The notes under the pieces: model-generated
The model's input: the letters and a program-made list of their open reading frames with translations, nothing else
The model's database searches: none
Told to the model about the DNA's origin: nothing
Shown here: positions 43,375 to 52,958 of the stretch, piece by piece
Layout of the letters: every line of letters starts with the position of its first letter
Position numbering within the stretch: the first letter of the stretch is position 1
Translations under genes and position numbers: made by a program
Assembly: GCA_028284665.1 (NCBI GenBank)
Contig: JANQRG010000033.1
Location: 124,001 to 188,000, forward strand
Origin: Croceivirga sp.
Lineage (GTDB): Bacteria > Bacteroidota > Bacteroidia > Flavobacteriales > Flavobacteriaceae
Length of the DNA stretch: 64,000 nucleotides
Reading direction: 5' to 3'

Positions 43375-44073
43375 TTAGACAATAGCCAGCGCTATTTCCA
43401 TCATTTCCCGAAGAGAAGCTTCGCGCTCTTTTTGGGGTAATGCTTCCTTGGTGACCAGGGAATCAGAAATGGTCAGTAGAGTGAGGGCTTCAATACCGTA
43501 TTTCGCTGCCAACGTATAGATACCCGCTGTCTCCATTTCCGCGCAAAGCACCCCGTAGGCGGCCCATTGTTGATAATACTTGGGATGGTCATCGTAAAAG
43601 ACATCGGTAGAAAGTATGTTTCCTGCCTTAAAAGGAATATCGTGGTCTTTCGCATAACGAATCGCCTTTTCGAACAATTCAAAACTAGCCGTAGGGGCAA
43701 AAGTGGCATTTGGAAAGCGGTTGGCGTTAATATTGGAATCTGTTGACGCGCTCATGGCCAACACAATATCTTGTAGTTGTACGTGAGGCTGATAGGACCC
43801 TGCGGTACCCACTCGTAGTATTCTTTTGACACCATAGGCGGTGATGAGTTCGTGACAGTAGATCAGGTTAGAGGGAATACCCATGCCTCCTCCTTGTACT
43901 GAAACCGGTTTTCCCTTGTATTGTCCGGTATACCCCAACATACCCCGTACCTTATTATAGCAAAAAACATCTTCCAAAAAGGTTTCAGCAATCCATTGAG
44001 CACGTAGTGGATCCCCGGGCAACAATACTGTTGGCGCTATTTCCCCGGGCTTGGCTTCAAGGTGTAATGACAT
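43375..44073 (-). CDS. deoD: Purine-nucleoside phosphorylase (DeoD type)
   Basis: The 232-residue protein starts MSLHLEAKPGEIAPTVLLPGDPLRAQWIAE, followed by the PNP family blocks MGIPSNLIYCHELI, RVGTAGSYQ and EMETAGIYTLAAKYG (the purine/ribose site). It phosphorolyses purine (deoxy)nucleosides to the base and (deoxy)ribose-1-phosphate. It lies 9 bp after deoC on the same strand, so the two form a deoxynucleoside-salvage operon. Confidence 0.95.
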   Translation of the reverse strand: MSLHLEAKPGEIAPTVLLPGDPLRAQWIAETFLEDVFCYNKVRGMLGYTGQYKGKPVSVQGGGMGIPSNLIYCHELITAYGVKRILRVGTAGSYQPHVQLQDIVLAMSASTDSNINANRFPNATFAPTASFELFEKAIRYAKDHDIPFKAGNILSTDVFYDDHPKYYQQWAAYGVLCAEMETAGIYTLAAKYGIEALTLLTISDSLVTKEALPQKEREASLREMMEIALAIV

Positions 44074-44081
44074 AGTAGTGT

Positions 44082-44726
44082 TTAATTTTGAACTAATACC
44101 GGTCCTGAGGAAGTGCCGATTCGTGAAGCCCCTAAGTCAACATACTTCAGGGCCGTATCCCGATCGCGTATTCCTCCCGAGGCTTTTAGTAAAGCGTTAT
44201 CGCCCACAACCGACTTCATTAATTTGACATCTTCAAAAGTAGCTCCCCCCGAGCCAAATCCAGTGGACGTTTTTACAAAGTCAGCCCCCGCAGCTACTGC
44301 CAATTCGCAGGCCTTCACTTTTTCAGCATCGGTCAGATAACAGGTCTCTAAGATAACCTTGAGCACGTGGTTCCCTATCGCTTTCTTGATCTGGGCGATC
44401 TCTTCTTGTACGGCATTGTACTCCCCCGACTTTAGCCAGCCAATATTCACTACCATATCTACTTCGTCGGCCCCGTCTATAATGGCATTTTGAGCCTCGG
44501 CAACCTTTGCTTCCGTACTCATGGCACCCAAGGGAAAACCAACCACTGTAGCCACTTCTACAGTAGATTTCGCAAGTACGGTTGATGCCAGTTTTACCCA
44601 ACAGCCGTTTACACAAACGGCTTTAAATCTATGCGTTATCGCTTCCTGACAAAGGGCTTTGATCTGTGTCTCGGTAGCTGTTGCTTTTAACAACGTATGA
44701 TCTATATAATCTGCCAGATGTATCAC
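44082..44726 (-). CDS. deoC: Deoxyribose-phosphate aldolase
   Basis: This 214-residue TIM-barrel class I aldolase has the Schiff-base lysine region HVLKVILETCYLTD and the second conserved lysine in ADFVKTSTGFG. It converts 2-deoxy-D-ribose-5-phosphate to glyceraldehyde-3-phosphate and acetaldehyde. The start is GTG. It lies directly upstream of deoD and 10 bp behind the unknown gene 44736-45260, which may be the first gene of the operon. Confidence 0.96.
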   Translation of the reverse strand: MIHLADYIDHTLLKATATETQIKALCQEAITHRFKAVCVNGCWVKLASTVLAKSTVEVATVVGFPLGAMSTEAKVAEAQNAIIDGADEVDMVVNIGWLKSGEYNAVQEEIAQIKKAIGNHVLKVILETCYLTDAEKVKACELAVAAGADFVKTSTGFGSGGATFEDVKLMKSVVGDNALLKASGGIRDRDTALKYVDLGASRIGTSSGPVLVQN

Positions 44727-44735
44727 AGCAACCTC

Positions 44736-45260
44736 CTATTTTGATCTTTCCCCTACAAAGCGATCGCTTTCGTTTTTGAACAGTACATTAAAGCTAGTTA
44801 GCGAACCATAAATTCTTGTGATGTATTGCTGCAAGTCCACTTTTTCCTGATCATCCAGGTTTTTGCTGCTATTTACTTTTTGCTCCATGACCCGCAGGCG
44901 GTCCCGTACCATCACGATCTTATGGAAAAAGGTTGCAATCGGCATTTCTTTACTGGCCAGATCGTCCCCTGGTTCCAAAATAAGCTTCCCCCCTTTCCAT
45001 TTGTCTGCAATGGCCACTCTCTCATGGGTATCGCCCCATTTTTTCAGGATGTCCACCAGGGATTTTTCAACATCAAAAAGGCTTACCGTATCCACGTCGT
45101 CCTCCGAACGTTCAATTACTTCAAATTCGGAGTCCAGGTCAATGGTTTCCAAACCTTTTTCCATAAAAGTAACCCAATAGTGTTGGGAAGATACGTTAGT
45201 AACCACCCCTTTTCCGTACTCCGGATGGTCAATGCGTGAGCCTATACCTAGTAGTTTCAT
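44736..45260 (-). CDS. Conserved-looking protein of unknown function
   Basis: The 174-residue protein begins with a short beta module (MKLLGIGSRIDHPEYGKGVVTNVSSQHYWVTFMEKG) that resembles the small nucleic-acid-binding tails seen on some CarD- or UvrD-type proteins. A charged helical part follows (LVDILKKWGDTHERVAIADKWKGGK; RDRLRVMEQKVNSS). It is probably cytoplasmic and precedes deoC by 9 bp. A 137-codon frame on the other strand is less likely to be coding. No function is assigned. Confidence 0.72.
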   Translation of the reverse strand: MKLLGIGSRIDHPEYGKGVVTNVSSQHYWVTFMEKGLETIDLDSEFEVIERSEDDVDTVSLFDVEKSLVDILKKWGDTHERVAIADKWKGGKLILEPGDDLASKEMPIATFFHKIVMVRDRLRVMEQKVNSSKNLDDQEKVDLQQYITRIYGSLTSFNVLFKNESDRFVGERSK

Positions 45261-45306
45261 AAAGTCATATTACCATCATTTCAAACCAAGGCGTTACATC
45301 CCTTTT

Positions 45307-45340
45307 AGATTTCTCAGTCACTAACTCCTTCGAAATGACA
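45307..45340. repeat. Partial second copy of the REP-like element
   Basis: AGATTTCTC followed by a 13-base middle and TTCGAAATGACA matches the right half of the element at 6336-6409. The left half is absent. It lies in the spacer between the nucleoside hydrolase and the unknown gene. Confidence 0.6.
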
Positions 45341-45360
45341 ATTACGTTCTCAAAAATACC

Positions 45361-46260
45361 TTACTCCCGCTCAAAAGCCAATAGCATTTTATAAAAATCC
45401 TGGTACACCGCTTCGGCATCCAGGCTTTTATAAAACATAATGGGCCGGTTACCACTATCCCGGGAAGTGGTAATTACTTCTTTTTCAGCAAAATCAGTAG
45501 TAATAAAGGCGGATACCAACCCCAAATCCCATAAGACACGTTTTTTTCGCGAACCGTCCAAATGCGTATCCCAACGTTGTATAAGGTAAGCGCCAATAGG
45601 ATGTTTACCAATGGCGGCTTTCAATTCGGTATACTCGATTTCCATTGCGGCAGCTACATTGATCGGCATGATATGCATCTCCACTTCGGAATCCAAAAGA
45701 TAATCCAGGGCATAGGGGTCCATTAATGCATTGAAATCATTGCGTTTCAGCACCCCGGTTTCGAAGTTCAAAGTAGTTCCTAACCAATACACTTTCAGAT
45801 GTTTGGCAATTGTTGGTTGAATAAACACTGCAGAGGCTATATTTGTCAATGCACCCAGGGCCAAAATGACAACCTCCTCTTTCGCTGTGGCCTGGTGGAT
45901 GATCTCATACGCCGCTGCCGAGTGTTGTGCCCGATCCCCCCAGTCATACATTCGAGCAGGAGCGCCTCTCAACGTTTTAACTTCCAGTTGCAACTCGCCC
46001 AACAATTGTTGATTTACCCGATGACTGTTTTCCATGGAACGCGGTTCTGTCCAATGGCTGGTTTGCCAGTGTGCAGCATTTAAGGCGGTTACTTCCAGTT
46101 TCGGTTCCAACAGTAATCGTACCAGAGCATACAAATCGTCTACCTCATTCCCACTATCGGCATCTACAATAATCTGCTTGGGTTGTCCCGATACCGGGGC
46201 AACAATGCAAAGAAGGATCGCAACAAAAAGTCTTAAAAAAGTAGGGCTTGTAGAATACAT
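45361..46260 (-). CDS. Secreted nucleoside hydrolase (IunH family)
   Basis: The ATG at 46260 is preferred over a TTG at 46266; this gives 299 residues with a signal peptide (LRLFVAILLCIVAPVSGQ). The calcium/nucleoside site is visible as VDADSGNEVDDLYAL, close to the family DxDxxxDD with a variant spacing. LALGALTNIAS and HIMPINVAAAME follow. It would hydrolyse nucleosides in the periplasm, feeding the DeoC/DeoD salvage operon next door. Confidence 0.85.
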   Translation of the reverse strand: MYSTSPTFLRLFVAILLCIVAPVSGQPKQIIVDADSGNEVDDLYALVRLLLEPKLEVTALNAAHWQTSHWTEPRSMENSHRVNQQLLGELQLEVKTLRGAPARMYDWGDRAQHSAAAYEIIHQATAKEEVVILALGALTNIASAVFIQPTIAKHLKVYWLGTTLNFETGVLKRNDFNALMDPYALDYLLDSEVEMHIMPINVAAAMEIEYTELKAAIGKHPIGAYLIQRWDTHLDGSRKKRVLWDLGLVSAFITTDFAEKEVITTSRDSGNRPIMFYKSLDAEAVYQDFYKMLLAFERE

Positions 46261-46315
46261 GGACAACGATTTCGATCAAGATAGCCATCCTCCTCAATTT
46301 CACAAAATCACAACA

Positions 46316-46341
46316 TGACCTGACTTCTTTTTTACAGGTCA
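46316..46341. promoter_or_regulatory. 7-bp inverted repeat upstream of uvrA
   Basis: TGACCTG (46316-46322) and CAGGTCA (46335-46341) are perfect complements separated by 12 bp, just upstream of the -7 element at 46348. It is a candidate operator for uvrA; it does not match the ATTGGAA operators of the LexA-like gene. Confidence 0.45.
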
Positions 46342-46347
46342 AAAGCG

Positions 46348-46355
46348 TACTTTTG
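46348..46355 (+). promoter_or_regulatory. Candidate -7 element TACTTTTG for uvrA
   Basis: This is an exact TAnnTTTG 18 bp before the preferred ATG at 46374, and it supports that start over the TTG at 46353. Confidence 0.5.
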
Positions 46356-46373
46356 AAGTTTTGCTATGATCGC

Positions 46374-49235
46374 ATGACCAATTATGAGGAAAACATCGAG
46401 GTCCGGGGGGCCAGGGTCCACAACCTAAAGAACATAGACGTTACCATTCCCCGTGAAAAGTTGGTGGTAATCACCGGACTTTCGGGAAGCGGTAAATCTT
46501 CATTGGCCTTTGATACTATCTACGCAGAAGGACAGCGTCGCTATATCGAAACCTTCTCTGCCTACGCGCGACAGTTCCTTGGCGGTTTGGAGCGCCCGGA
46601 TGTAGATAAAATAGACGGTCTTTCTCCGGTGATCGCTATTGAGCAAAAGACCACATCAAAATCTCCCCGTTCCACAGTAGGCACTATTACCGAGGTCTAT
46701 GATTTTCTTCGCCTGCTTTTTGCTCGTGCCGGCGAAGCGTACAGTTACAATACCGGGGAAAAAATGGTAAGCTATAGTGACGAGCAGATCAAGGAATTGA
46801 TCATTAGCGCTTATCAGGGCAAGAAAATCAATGTTTTAGCTCCGGTAATCAAATCGCGTAAAGGGCATTACCGGGAACTTTTTGAACAAATAGGAAAACA
46901 GGGGTTTGTGAAAGTGCGGGTAGACGGCGAGATAGTGGACATTACCCGGGGAATGAAAGTGGACCGCTACAAAACCCACGATATTGAGATCGTGATCGAT
47001 CGATTAATGATCACGGATGAAGAAGACGTGAGTAAACGCCTCAGCGAATCGATCAATACCGCAATGTACAGCGGGAACAACGTATTGATGATCCTGGGAG
47101 AGGACAATGACGAACCGCGCTATTTTAGCCGGGATCTCATGTGCCCCAGTACCGGTATTTCCTACCCCACCCCGGAACCAAATACCTTTTCTTTTAATTC
47201 CCCGAAAGGGATGTGCCCAACCTGCAATGGTTTGGGGCATATCTACGAGGTAAATGTCGATAAGATCTTTCCGAATAAAAAGCTTTCCATAAAGAATGGA
47301 GGCATTGCCCCACTTGGCGAGTACAAGCGTTCCTGGGCGTTTAAACAATTAGAAACCATAGGGCAACGTTATGGTTTTGAAATGACAACCCCTATTGAAA
47401 AGATACCGGAGGAAGCTTTGGACATTATTCTGAATGGGGGTAAAGAAAGTTTTACGGTAGATTCCAAAACCCTCGGGGTACAGCGTAATTACACCATCGA
47501 CTATGAAGGGATTGCCAACTTCATTAAAAGTCAGTTTGAAGAGGCGAATTCCACTTCGATAAAACGGTGGGCCAAGGAATATATGGATAAAGTTACTTGT
47601 CCTACTTGCGAGGGTTCACGATTACGGAAAGCATCGCTTTACTTTAAGATCGATGGTAAGAATATAGCAGAATTGGCTCAGATGGACATTGCTGAATTGT
47701 CGGACTTCTTTAATCAACTCGAACAGCGTTTGGAGGGCAACCAAAAAAAGATTGCCGAGGAGATCATTAAAGAGATTAAAGCGCGTATTGGCTTCTTACT
47801 TGATGTAGGTTTGGATTATCTCTCTTTGAATCGAGGGTCGAAGACCTTGTCCGGCGGTGAAGCGCAACGTATCCGGTTAGCCACACAGATCGGATCCCAA
47901 TTGGTTGGGGTGCTTTACATCCTTGACGAACCCAGTATCGGACTGCATCAAAGGGATAATGAACGCTTGATCCGAAGTTTGGCGGCATTACGGGATATAG
48001 GTAATTCCGTTATTGTAGTGGAACACGATAGGGACATGATAGAAGCTTCAGATCATGTCATTGACATCGGTCCCAGAGCGGGCAAGCACGGTGGAGAGAT
48101 CATTTCGCAAGGCCCACCTTCGGAATTAGCACAATATCATACCCTTACTGCGGACTACATTACAGGTGACAAGGAAATTCCAATACCACAATCCCGCAGG
48201 AAAGGTACCGGAAAAAAGATTGTACTTACCGGTTGCACAGGCAACAACTTAAAAAATCTCACCGTCCAATTCCCACTTGGAAAGATGATTGGAGTTACCG
48301 GAGTTTCGGGTAGCGGTAAATCCACTTTGATCAATGAAACCCTTTACCCCATTATGAATGCCCATTATTTCAATGGGGTTAAAAAGCCCATGCCTTACAA
48401 AAAAATTACGGGCCTGGAACATATTGACAAGGTCATTGATATTAACCAGTCCCCTATCGGGCGAACACCGAGATCCAATCCTGCTACCTATACCGGGGTG
48501 TTTAGCGAGATCCGCTCCTTATTCTCCAAGACAACGGAAGCCACGATCCGCGGCTATAAGCCCGGACGATTTAGTTTCAATGTTGCCGGAGGGCGATGTG
48601 AAACCTGTCAGGGTGGTGGATTAAAGGTAATTGAGATGAATTTCCTTCCGGATGTGTATGTTGAATGCGAAACCTGTAACGGCAAACGCTTTAACCGGGA
48701 AACCCTGGAAATTCGATATAAGGGAAAGTCGATTTCCGATGTCCTGGAAATGACCATTGATGAAGCGGTAGATTTTTTTGAAAACATCCCTAAAATCCAT
48801 AGAAAACTAAAAACGATCCAAGATGTGGGGCTGGGATATATTTCCCTGGGACAGCAGTCCACAACCCTTTCAGGAGGCGAAGCACAACGGGTGAAATTAG
48901 CTACGGAACTGTCAAAGCGCGATACCGGAAACACCTTCTACATTTTGGACGAACCTACAACGGGCCTGCATTTTGAAGATATTCGTGTATTAATGCAGGT
49001 ATTGGACAAACTGGTGGATAAAGGCAACACCGTTCTCGTTATTGAGCACAATATGGACGTGATCAAAATGATGGACCACATCATAGATATAGGATATGAA
49101 GGAGGTCGGGGTGGCGGAATGATCGTAGCTACAGGCACACCCGAAGCGGTTGCTCAAGACAGCAAAAGCTACACCGCCGGATTTCTCAAAAAAGAACTGG
49201 AGCATCCAAAAAAAGCAATTGCCAAAGCGGTATAA
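46374..49235 (+). CDS. uvrA: Excinuclease ABC subunit A
   Basis: The 953-residue damage-recognition ATPase of nucleotide excision repair has two ABC modules. The first has Walker [15 protein letters not shown] and a signature [18 protein letters not shown]. The second has Walker [15 protein letters not shown] and a signature [16 protein letters not shown]. Both zinc-finger regions ([16 protein letters not shown] and CETCNGKR) are intact. It starts an operon with a LOG-family protein and the M1-like protein, and has an inverted repeat in its promoter region. Confidence 0.97.
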   Translation: MTNYEENIEVRGARVHNLKNIDVTIPREKLVVITGLSGSGKSSLAFDTIYAEGQRRYIETFSAYARQFLGGLERPDVDKIDGLSPVIAIEQKTTSKSPRSTVGTITEVYDFLRLLFARAGEAYSYNTGEKMVSYSDEQIKELIISAYQGKKINVLAPVIKSRKGHYRELFEQIGKQGFVKVRVDGEIVDITRGMKVDRYKTHDIEIVIDRLMITDEEDVSKRLSESINTAMYSGNNVLMILGEDNDEPRYFSRDLMCPSTGISYPTPEPNTFSFNSPKGMCPTCNGLGHIYEVNVDKIFPNKKLSIKNGGIAPLGEYKRSWAFKQLETIGQRYGFEMTTPIEKIPEEALDIILNGGKESFTVDSKTLGVQRNYTIDYEGIANFIKSQFEEANSTSIKRWAKEYMDKVTCPTCEGSRLRKASLYFKIDGKNIAELAQMDIAELSDFFNQLEQRLEGNQKKIAEEIIKEIKARIGFLLDVGLDYLSLNRGSKTLSGGEAQRIRLATQIGSQLVGVLYILDEPSIGLHQRDNERLIRSLAALRDIGNSVIVVEHDRDMIEASDHVIDIGPRAGKHGGEIISQGPPSELAQYHTLTADYITGDKEIPIPQSRRKGTGKKIVLTGCTGNNLKNLTVQFPLGKMIGVTGVSGSGKSTLINETLYPIMNAHYFNGVKKPMPYKKITGLEHIDKVIDINQSPIGRTPRSNPATYTGVFSEIRSLFSKTTEATIRGYKPGRFSFNVAGGRCETCQGGGLKVIEMNFLPDVYVECETCNGKRFNRETLEIRYKGKSISDVLEMTIDEAVDFFENIPKIHRKLKTIQDVGLGYISLGQQSTTLSGGEAQRVKLATELSKRDTGNTFYILDEPTTGLHFEDIRVLMQVLDKLVDKGNTVLVIEHNMDVIKMMDHIIDIGYEGGRGGGMIVATGTPEAVAQDSKSYTAGFLKKELEHPKKAIAKAV

Positions 49236-49244
49236 ATCATCATT

Positions 49245-49931
49245 ATGCGAAAAGAACAACACCACAAAGGATGGAACGAGATCAAGACCAATGATTCCTG
49301 GGCCATTTTTAAGATTATGGGCGAATTCGTAAATGGTTTTGAAAGCATGAGCCGAATAGGACCCTGCGTATCCATTTTTGGTTCAGCGCGTATGCGACCT
49401 GGGGATAAGTATTATGAACTTGGTGTGCTCATCTCCAAAAAAATTGCGGAAGCAGGCTACGGTATCATCACGGGAGGAGGTCCCGGAATTATGGAAGCTG
49501 GCAACAAGGGAGCTAACCTCGCCGGAGGCACGTCTGTGGGACTCAATATCGACTTGCCGTTTGAACAACATGATAATCCATACATTGATGACGACAAGAG
49601 CCTTGATTTTGACTATTTTTTTGTCCGAAAAGTGATGTTTGTCAAATATTCCCAAGGGTTTGTAGTAATGCCCGGGGGCTTCGGAACACTTGACGAATTA
49701 TTTGAAGCTATCACACTAATTCAAACGAACAAAATCCACAAATTCCCTATTATTTTAGTGGGTACCGAATTTTGGAGCGGGCTTTGGGATTGGATCAGTG
49801 GTACGATGGTTGAGGCTGGTACGATTAGTCCCGAGGATATGGATTTGGTTAAATTGGTAGATACTGAGGACGAGGTGGTTCAAATCATAGATGCCTTCTA
49901 CAAAGGAAATATCCTTAGTCCAAATTTTTAA
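49245..49931 (+). CDS. LOG-family Rossmann-fold protein (TIGR00730 type)
   Basis: The 228-residue protein has the family GGGPGIMEAGNKGA and VMPGGFGTLDELFEAI motifs, with a preceding CVSIFGSARMRPGDKYYE. Members hydrolyse nucleoside 5'-monophosphates (the cytokinin-activating LOG activity) or act as nucleotide pyrophosphate-ribose hydrolases. It lies 9 bp behind uvrA on the same strand. The cellular role in a flavobacterium is not established. Confidence 0.92.
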   Translation: MRKEQHHKGWNEIKTNDSWAIFKIMGEFVNGFESMSRIGPCVSIFGSARMRPGDKYYELGVLISKKIAEAGYGIITGGGPGIMEAGNKGANLAGGTSVGLNIDLPFEQHDNPYIDDDKSLDFDYFFVRKVMFVKYSQGFVVMPGGFGTLDELFEAITLIQTNKIHKFPIILVGTEFWSGLWDWISGTMVEAGTISPEDMDLVKLVDTEDEVVQIIDAFYKGNILSPNF

Positions 49932-49942
49932 AGTCGTTCGTA

Positions 49943-52801
49943 TTGTTTTCGTTGCACTTTTCAAAGATATTATTACTTTTTCTCGGACTCTTTCCTTTTA
50001 CTGTGCTTCTTTCGCAGCAGCATCAAAATTCAATCTATGCGATCTTTGATAATACCAACAATCAAATCTTAATAAAGCAGCACTTTACCTATAGAAACAG
50101 CTCGGAGACAACGTTAAAAACACTTTACTTTAACGATTGGAACAATGCCTATTCTTCCAATACTACTCCGCTGTCTAAACATTTTGGTGAAGATTTTGAT
50201 CGGAAATTACACCTGGCTAAAAAAAAAGAACGTGGTCATACGACCATAACGAGCGTGGTAGACAATAACTATCAGGGATTGGAATGGGAACACTTAGCTT
50301 CGAAAGATATCATAAAAATAAGCTTAAATACCCCGCTAGTTCCCAAGGCTACGGTAGAACTATTTTTCACCTACACTATACAATTACCCAGCAGCAAATT
50401 TACCTCCTACGGCTATGATCCGAACGGGGTAGTGTATCTCAAAGATTGGTATCTGACCCCAGCTGTATTTGATGTGGACTGGAAGCTCTATTCCAACAAG
50501 GGATTGGATGACTTATATACCGAAGTTTGCGCAACCAGAATTAGTTTTGAATTCCCAAAAGGCCTCTACCTTGCTACTAACTTTGACACTTCCGATATAG
50601 GCAAATTTCCGCAAGGCCAAAATGTACAGCTTACCGGAGTTAACAGGAAAGGTTGTGAAATCATTATTACACCACAGAAACGATTCACTACCCATATTAC
50701 GACCAGTCTAACGGCTACTACTGATCTGGTTTCGTCCAAATATGGGGAGATCCCTACAGGTCTTTCCATAGAAAAAGTTGCTGCTTTTTTGGTTGAAAAC
50801 CTGGGAGAATATCCCCATGGCAACTTACTGGTAAGTCGGGTTGATTATAACAAAAACCCACTCTATGGGCTTAATCAATTGCCCTCCTTTGTTCGGCCCT
50901 ATGATGAACAATTTCAGTTTGAGATGATGTTTCTTAGGACGGCTTTAAACCAATTTCTAAACGAGACCCTTTTTATGGACCCCCGTAAAGAGCGATGGGT
51001 AAACGACGCCATTGCCAACTATTTAATGATTAAGTACGTAGAAGACTACTACCCGGATCAAAAATTAATAGGTAAACTGGCTAATTTCTGGGGCGTCCGT
51101 AGTTTTCATTTGGCAAAAATGGGATTCAACGAACAGTATAACCTACTACAAATGTTACCTGCGCGGAGTAATATCGATCAAGCACTCACCACTCCTACCG
51201 ATTCATTGACATTGCTTAACGAACGGATTGCCAACCGCTATAAAGCAGGATTGGGACTATCGTATTTGGCCGATTATATTGGAAAGGAAAGGGTAGATAG
51301 CACAATTATCGATTTCTACAATGTGCATCGCCTGGCACCAAAAATTAAGGTAGAGGATTTCAAAAATGTGCTGCGGCTTTGCTCTGATGATGAAATTGAT
51401 TGGTTTTTCGAGGAATACGTCTCCTCACGGGAGAAGATCGACTTTAAGATCAAAAAAATATCCAAAACTGAGGACTCCATTACCTTTACTTTGAAAAACA
51501 AGAGGGGAACCAATGTGCCCATCTCCTTATTCGGGCTTAAAAAGGATACGGTGGTCTCTAAGTACTGGTTTTCCAATATTGACTCTGCTGCAACCTTTAC
51601 CATTCCCAGGAAGGGAGAAGACCGTCTTGTACTGAACTACGATCAAAAAATCCCGGAATTCAATCAGCGCGATAACTGGAAAACCTTAAATGGTTTCTTT
51701 GCTAGTAACAAAAAGCTAAAGTTCACTTTTTTCAAGGATACGGAAGACCCTAACTACAATCAGATCTTTTACGTGCCAAGCGTCAATTTTAATGTATACG
51801 ACGGTGTCACACCTGTAATGCGATTCTATAACCGCCCTTTTTTAGAAAGGCCTTTTTCTTTTGATATTTCTCCCGGCTATTCTTTCCTCGAAAAAACATT
51901 GGTAGGTGGTGCACGCGTCCGATATCGAAAATACCAGGGTAAAGGAGGTCACTATGTAACTAATTTTACGATTGGTGGAAGCACATCACATTTCCAGGTC
52001 AATTCTCGATTTACCACCATTACCCCGGCCATAAGTTTTGGTTGGCGACCAGACGACTTGCGCTCCAATAAACGGCAGTTCTTATTGTTTCGTCATAGGA
52101 ATGTGTTCCGTAGCATTGACGAAAATGTCCTGAACGATAGTGATATTGACCTGGATCTGGAAAACAATCCCGATTACAGCGTTTTTAATGTGCGGTACTC
52201 CAATTTTGATGATAATATTATCAATTTCAAATCTTCATTGGTTGATTTTCAACATTCCAGTGAGTTCACCAAGCTGGCCCTGGAACTGGAATACCGAAGG
52301 TTGTTTGAGAGCAACCGACAGCTGAATCTACGACTATACGCCGGAAAATTTTTACGCAATAAAACCAATTCGGACTTTTTTAGTTTTGCCCTGGATAGAC
52401 CCACAGATTATATGTTTGATCTAAGCTACATCGGTAGGTCGGAAGACACAGGTTTGGTCAGTCAGCAAATCATTATTGCTGAAGGTGGTTTCAAATCGCA
52501 ATTTGAAGACCAATTCGGAAGCGATTGGATTGCTACCACCAATGCGAGTTTTAACCTTTGGCGATGGGTAGAAGTCTATGGGGATATTGGCTTTATAGGA
52601 GATCGTGGAGAAAGTGCCCGATTCGTTTACGATTCCGGGATTCGATTGAATCTGGTAACCGACTATTTTGAGCTGTATTTCCCGGTATATTCTAATCTTG
52701 GGTGGGAAATTGGACAACCGAATTATGATAGGACCATTCGATTTGTGATCACCATAAGCCCCCGAACGCTTACAGGCCTCTTTACAAGAAGGTGGTTCTA
52801 A
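49943..52801 (+). CDS. Degenerate M1 aminopeptidase-like domain fused to an outer-membrane barrel
   Basis: This 952-residue secreted protein starts with a TTG and a signal peptide (ILLLFLGLFPFTVLLSQ). The first ~440 residues have the M1 (gluzincin) layout, but the catalytic HExxH position reads LRTALNQFL (about 329-337) and the following WLNEGFA-like segment is WVNDAIANY. Zinc binding and catalysis are therefore probably lost. The last ~330 residues have alternating aromatic strands ending FTRRWF, typical of an outer-membrane barrel. It is in the uvrA operon. The role is unknown, perhaps structural or protein-binding. Confidence 0.78.
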   Translation: MFSLHFSKILLLFLGLFPFTVLLSQQHQNSIYAIFDNTNNQILIKQHFTYRNSSETTLKTLYFNDWNNAYSSNTTPLSKHFGEDFDRKLHLAKKKERGHTTITSVVDNNYQGLEWEHLASKDIIKISLNTPLVPKATVELFFTYTIQLPSSKFTSYGYDPNGVVYLKDWYLTPAVFDVDWKLYSNKGLDDLYTEVCATRISFEFPKGLYLATNFDTSDIGKFPQGQNVQLTGVNRKGCEIIITPQKRFTTHITTSLTATTDLVSSKYGEIPTGLSIEKVAAFLVENLGEYPHGNLLVSRVDYNKNPLYGLNQLPSFVRPYDEQFQFEMMFLRTALNQFLNETLFMDPRKERWVNDAIANYLMIKYVEDYYPDQKLIGKLANFWGVRSFHLAKMGFNEQYNLLQMLPARSNIDQALTTPTDSLTLLNERIANRYKAGLGLSYLADYIGKERVDSTIIDFYNVHRLAPKIKVEDFKNVLRLCSDDEIDWFFEEYVSSREKIDFKIKKISKTEDSITFTLKNKRGTNVPISLFGLKKDTVVSKYWFSNIDSAATFTIPRKGEDRLVLNYDQKIPEFNQRDNWKTLNGFFASNKKLKFTFFKDTEDPNYNQIFYVPSVNFNVYDGVTPVMRFYNRPFLERPFSFDISPGYSFLEKTLVGGARVRYRKYQGKGGHYVTNFTIGGSTSHFQVNSRFTTITPAISFGWRPDDLRSNKRQFLLFRHRNVFRSIDENVLNDSDIDLDLENNPDYSVFNVRYSNFDDNIINFKSSLVDFQHSSEFTKLALELEYRRLFESNRQLNLRLYAGKFLRNKTNSDFFSFALDRPTDYMFDLSYIGRSEDTGLVSQQIIIAEGGFKSQFEDQFGSDWIATTNASFNLWRWVEVYGDIGFIGDRGESARFVYDSGIRLNLVTDYFELYFPVYSNLGWEIGQPNYDRTIRFVITISPRTLTGLFTRRWF

Positions 52802-52931
52802 TTATGAATTTGACAATTTGAACTTCTCAAAACTACTGTTTTTTTCATATTCCGCTATTAATTAACGGTTTTTTTGTGATTTTAAGAATAAAATAAGGGA
52901 GTTACCGCTAGCAAAAAAGCGCCAATTTTCG

Positions 52932-52939
52932 TAATTTTG
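52932..52939 (+). promoter_or_regulatory. Candidate -7 element TAATTTTG
   Basis: This is an exact TAnnTTTG 19 bp before the GTG start of the E1 gene at 52959. No clear -33 was found. Confidence 0.5.
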
Positions 52940-52958
52940 CAAAAAATCCAAAGGCTCC

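Noticed and set aside
44826-45239. 137-codon frame antisense to the 174-residue unknown gene
   Set aside because: The minus-strand frame is longer, has a clear start and fits the deoC operon spacing.
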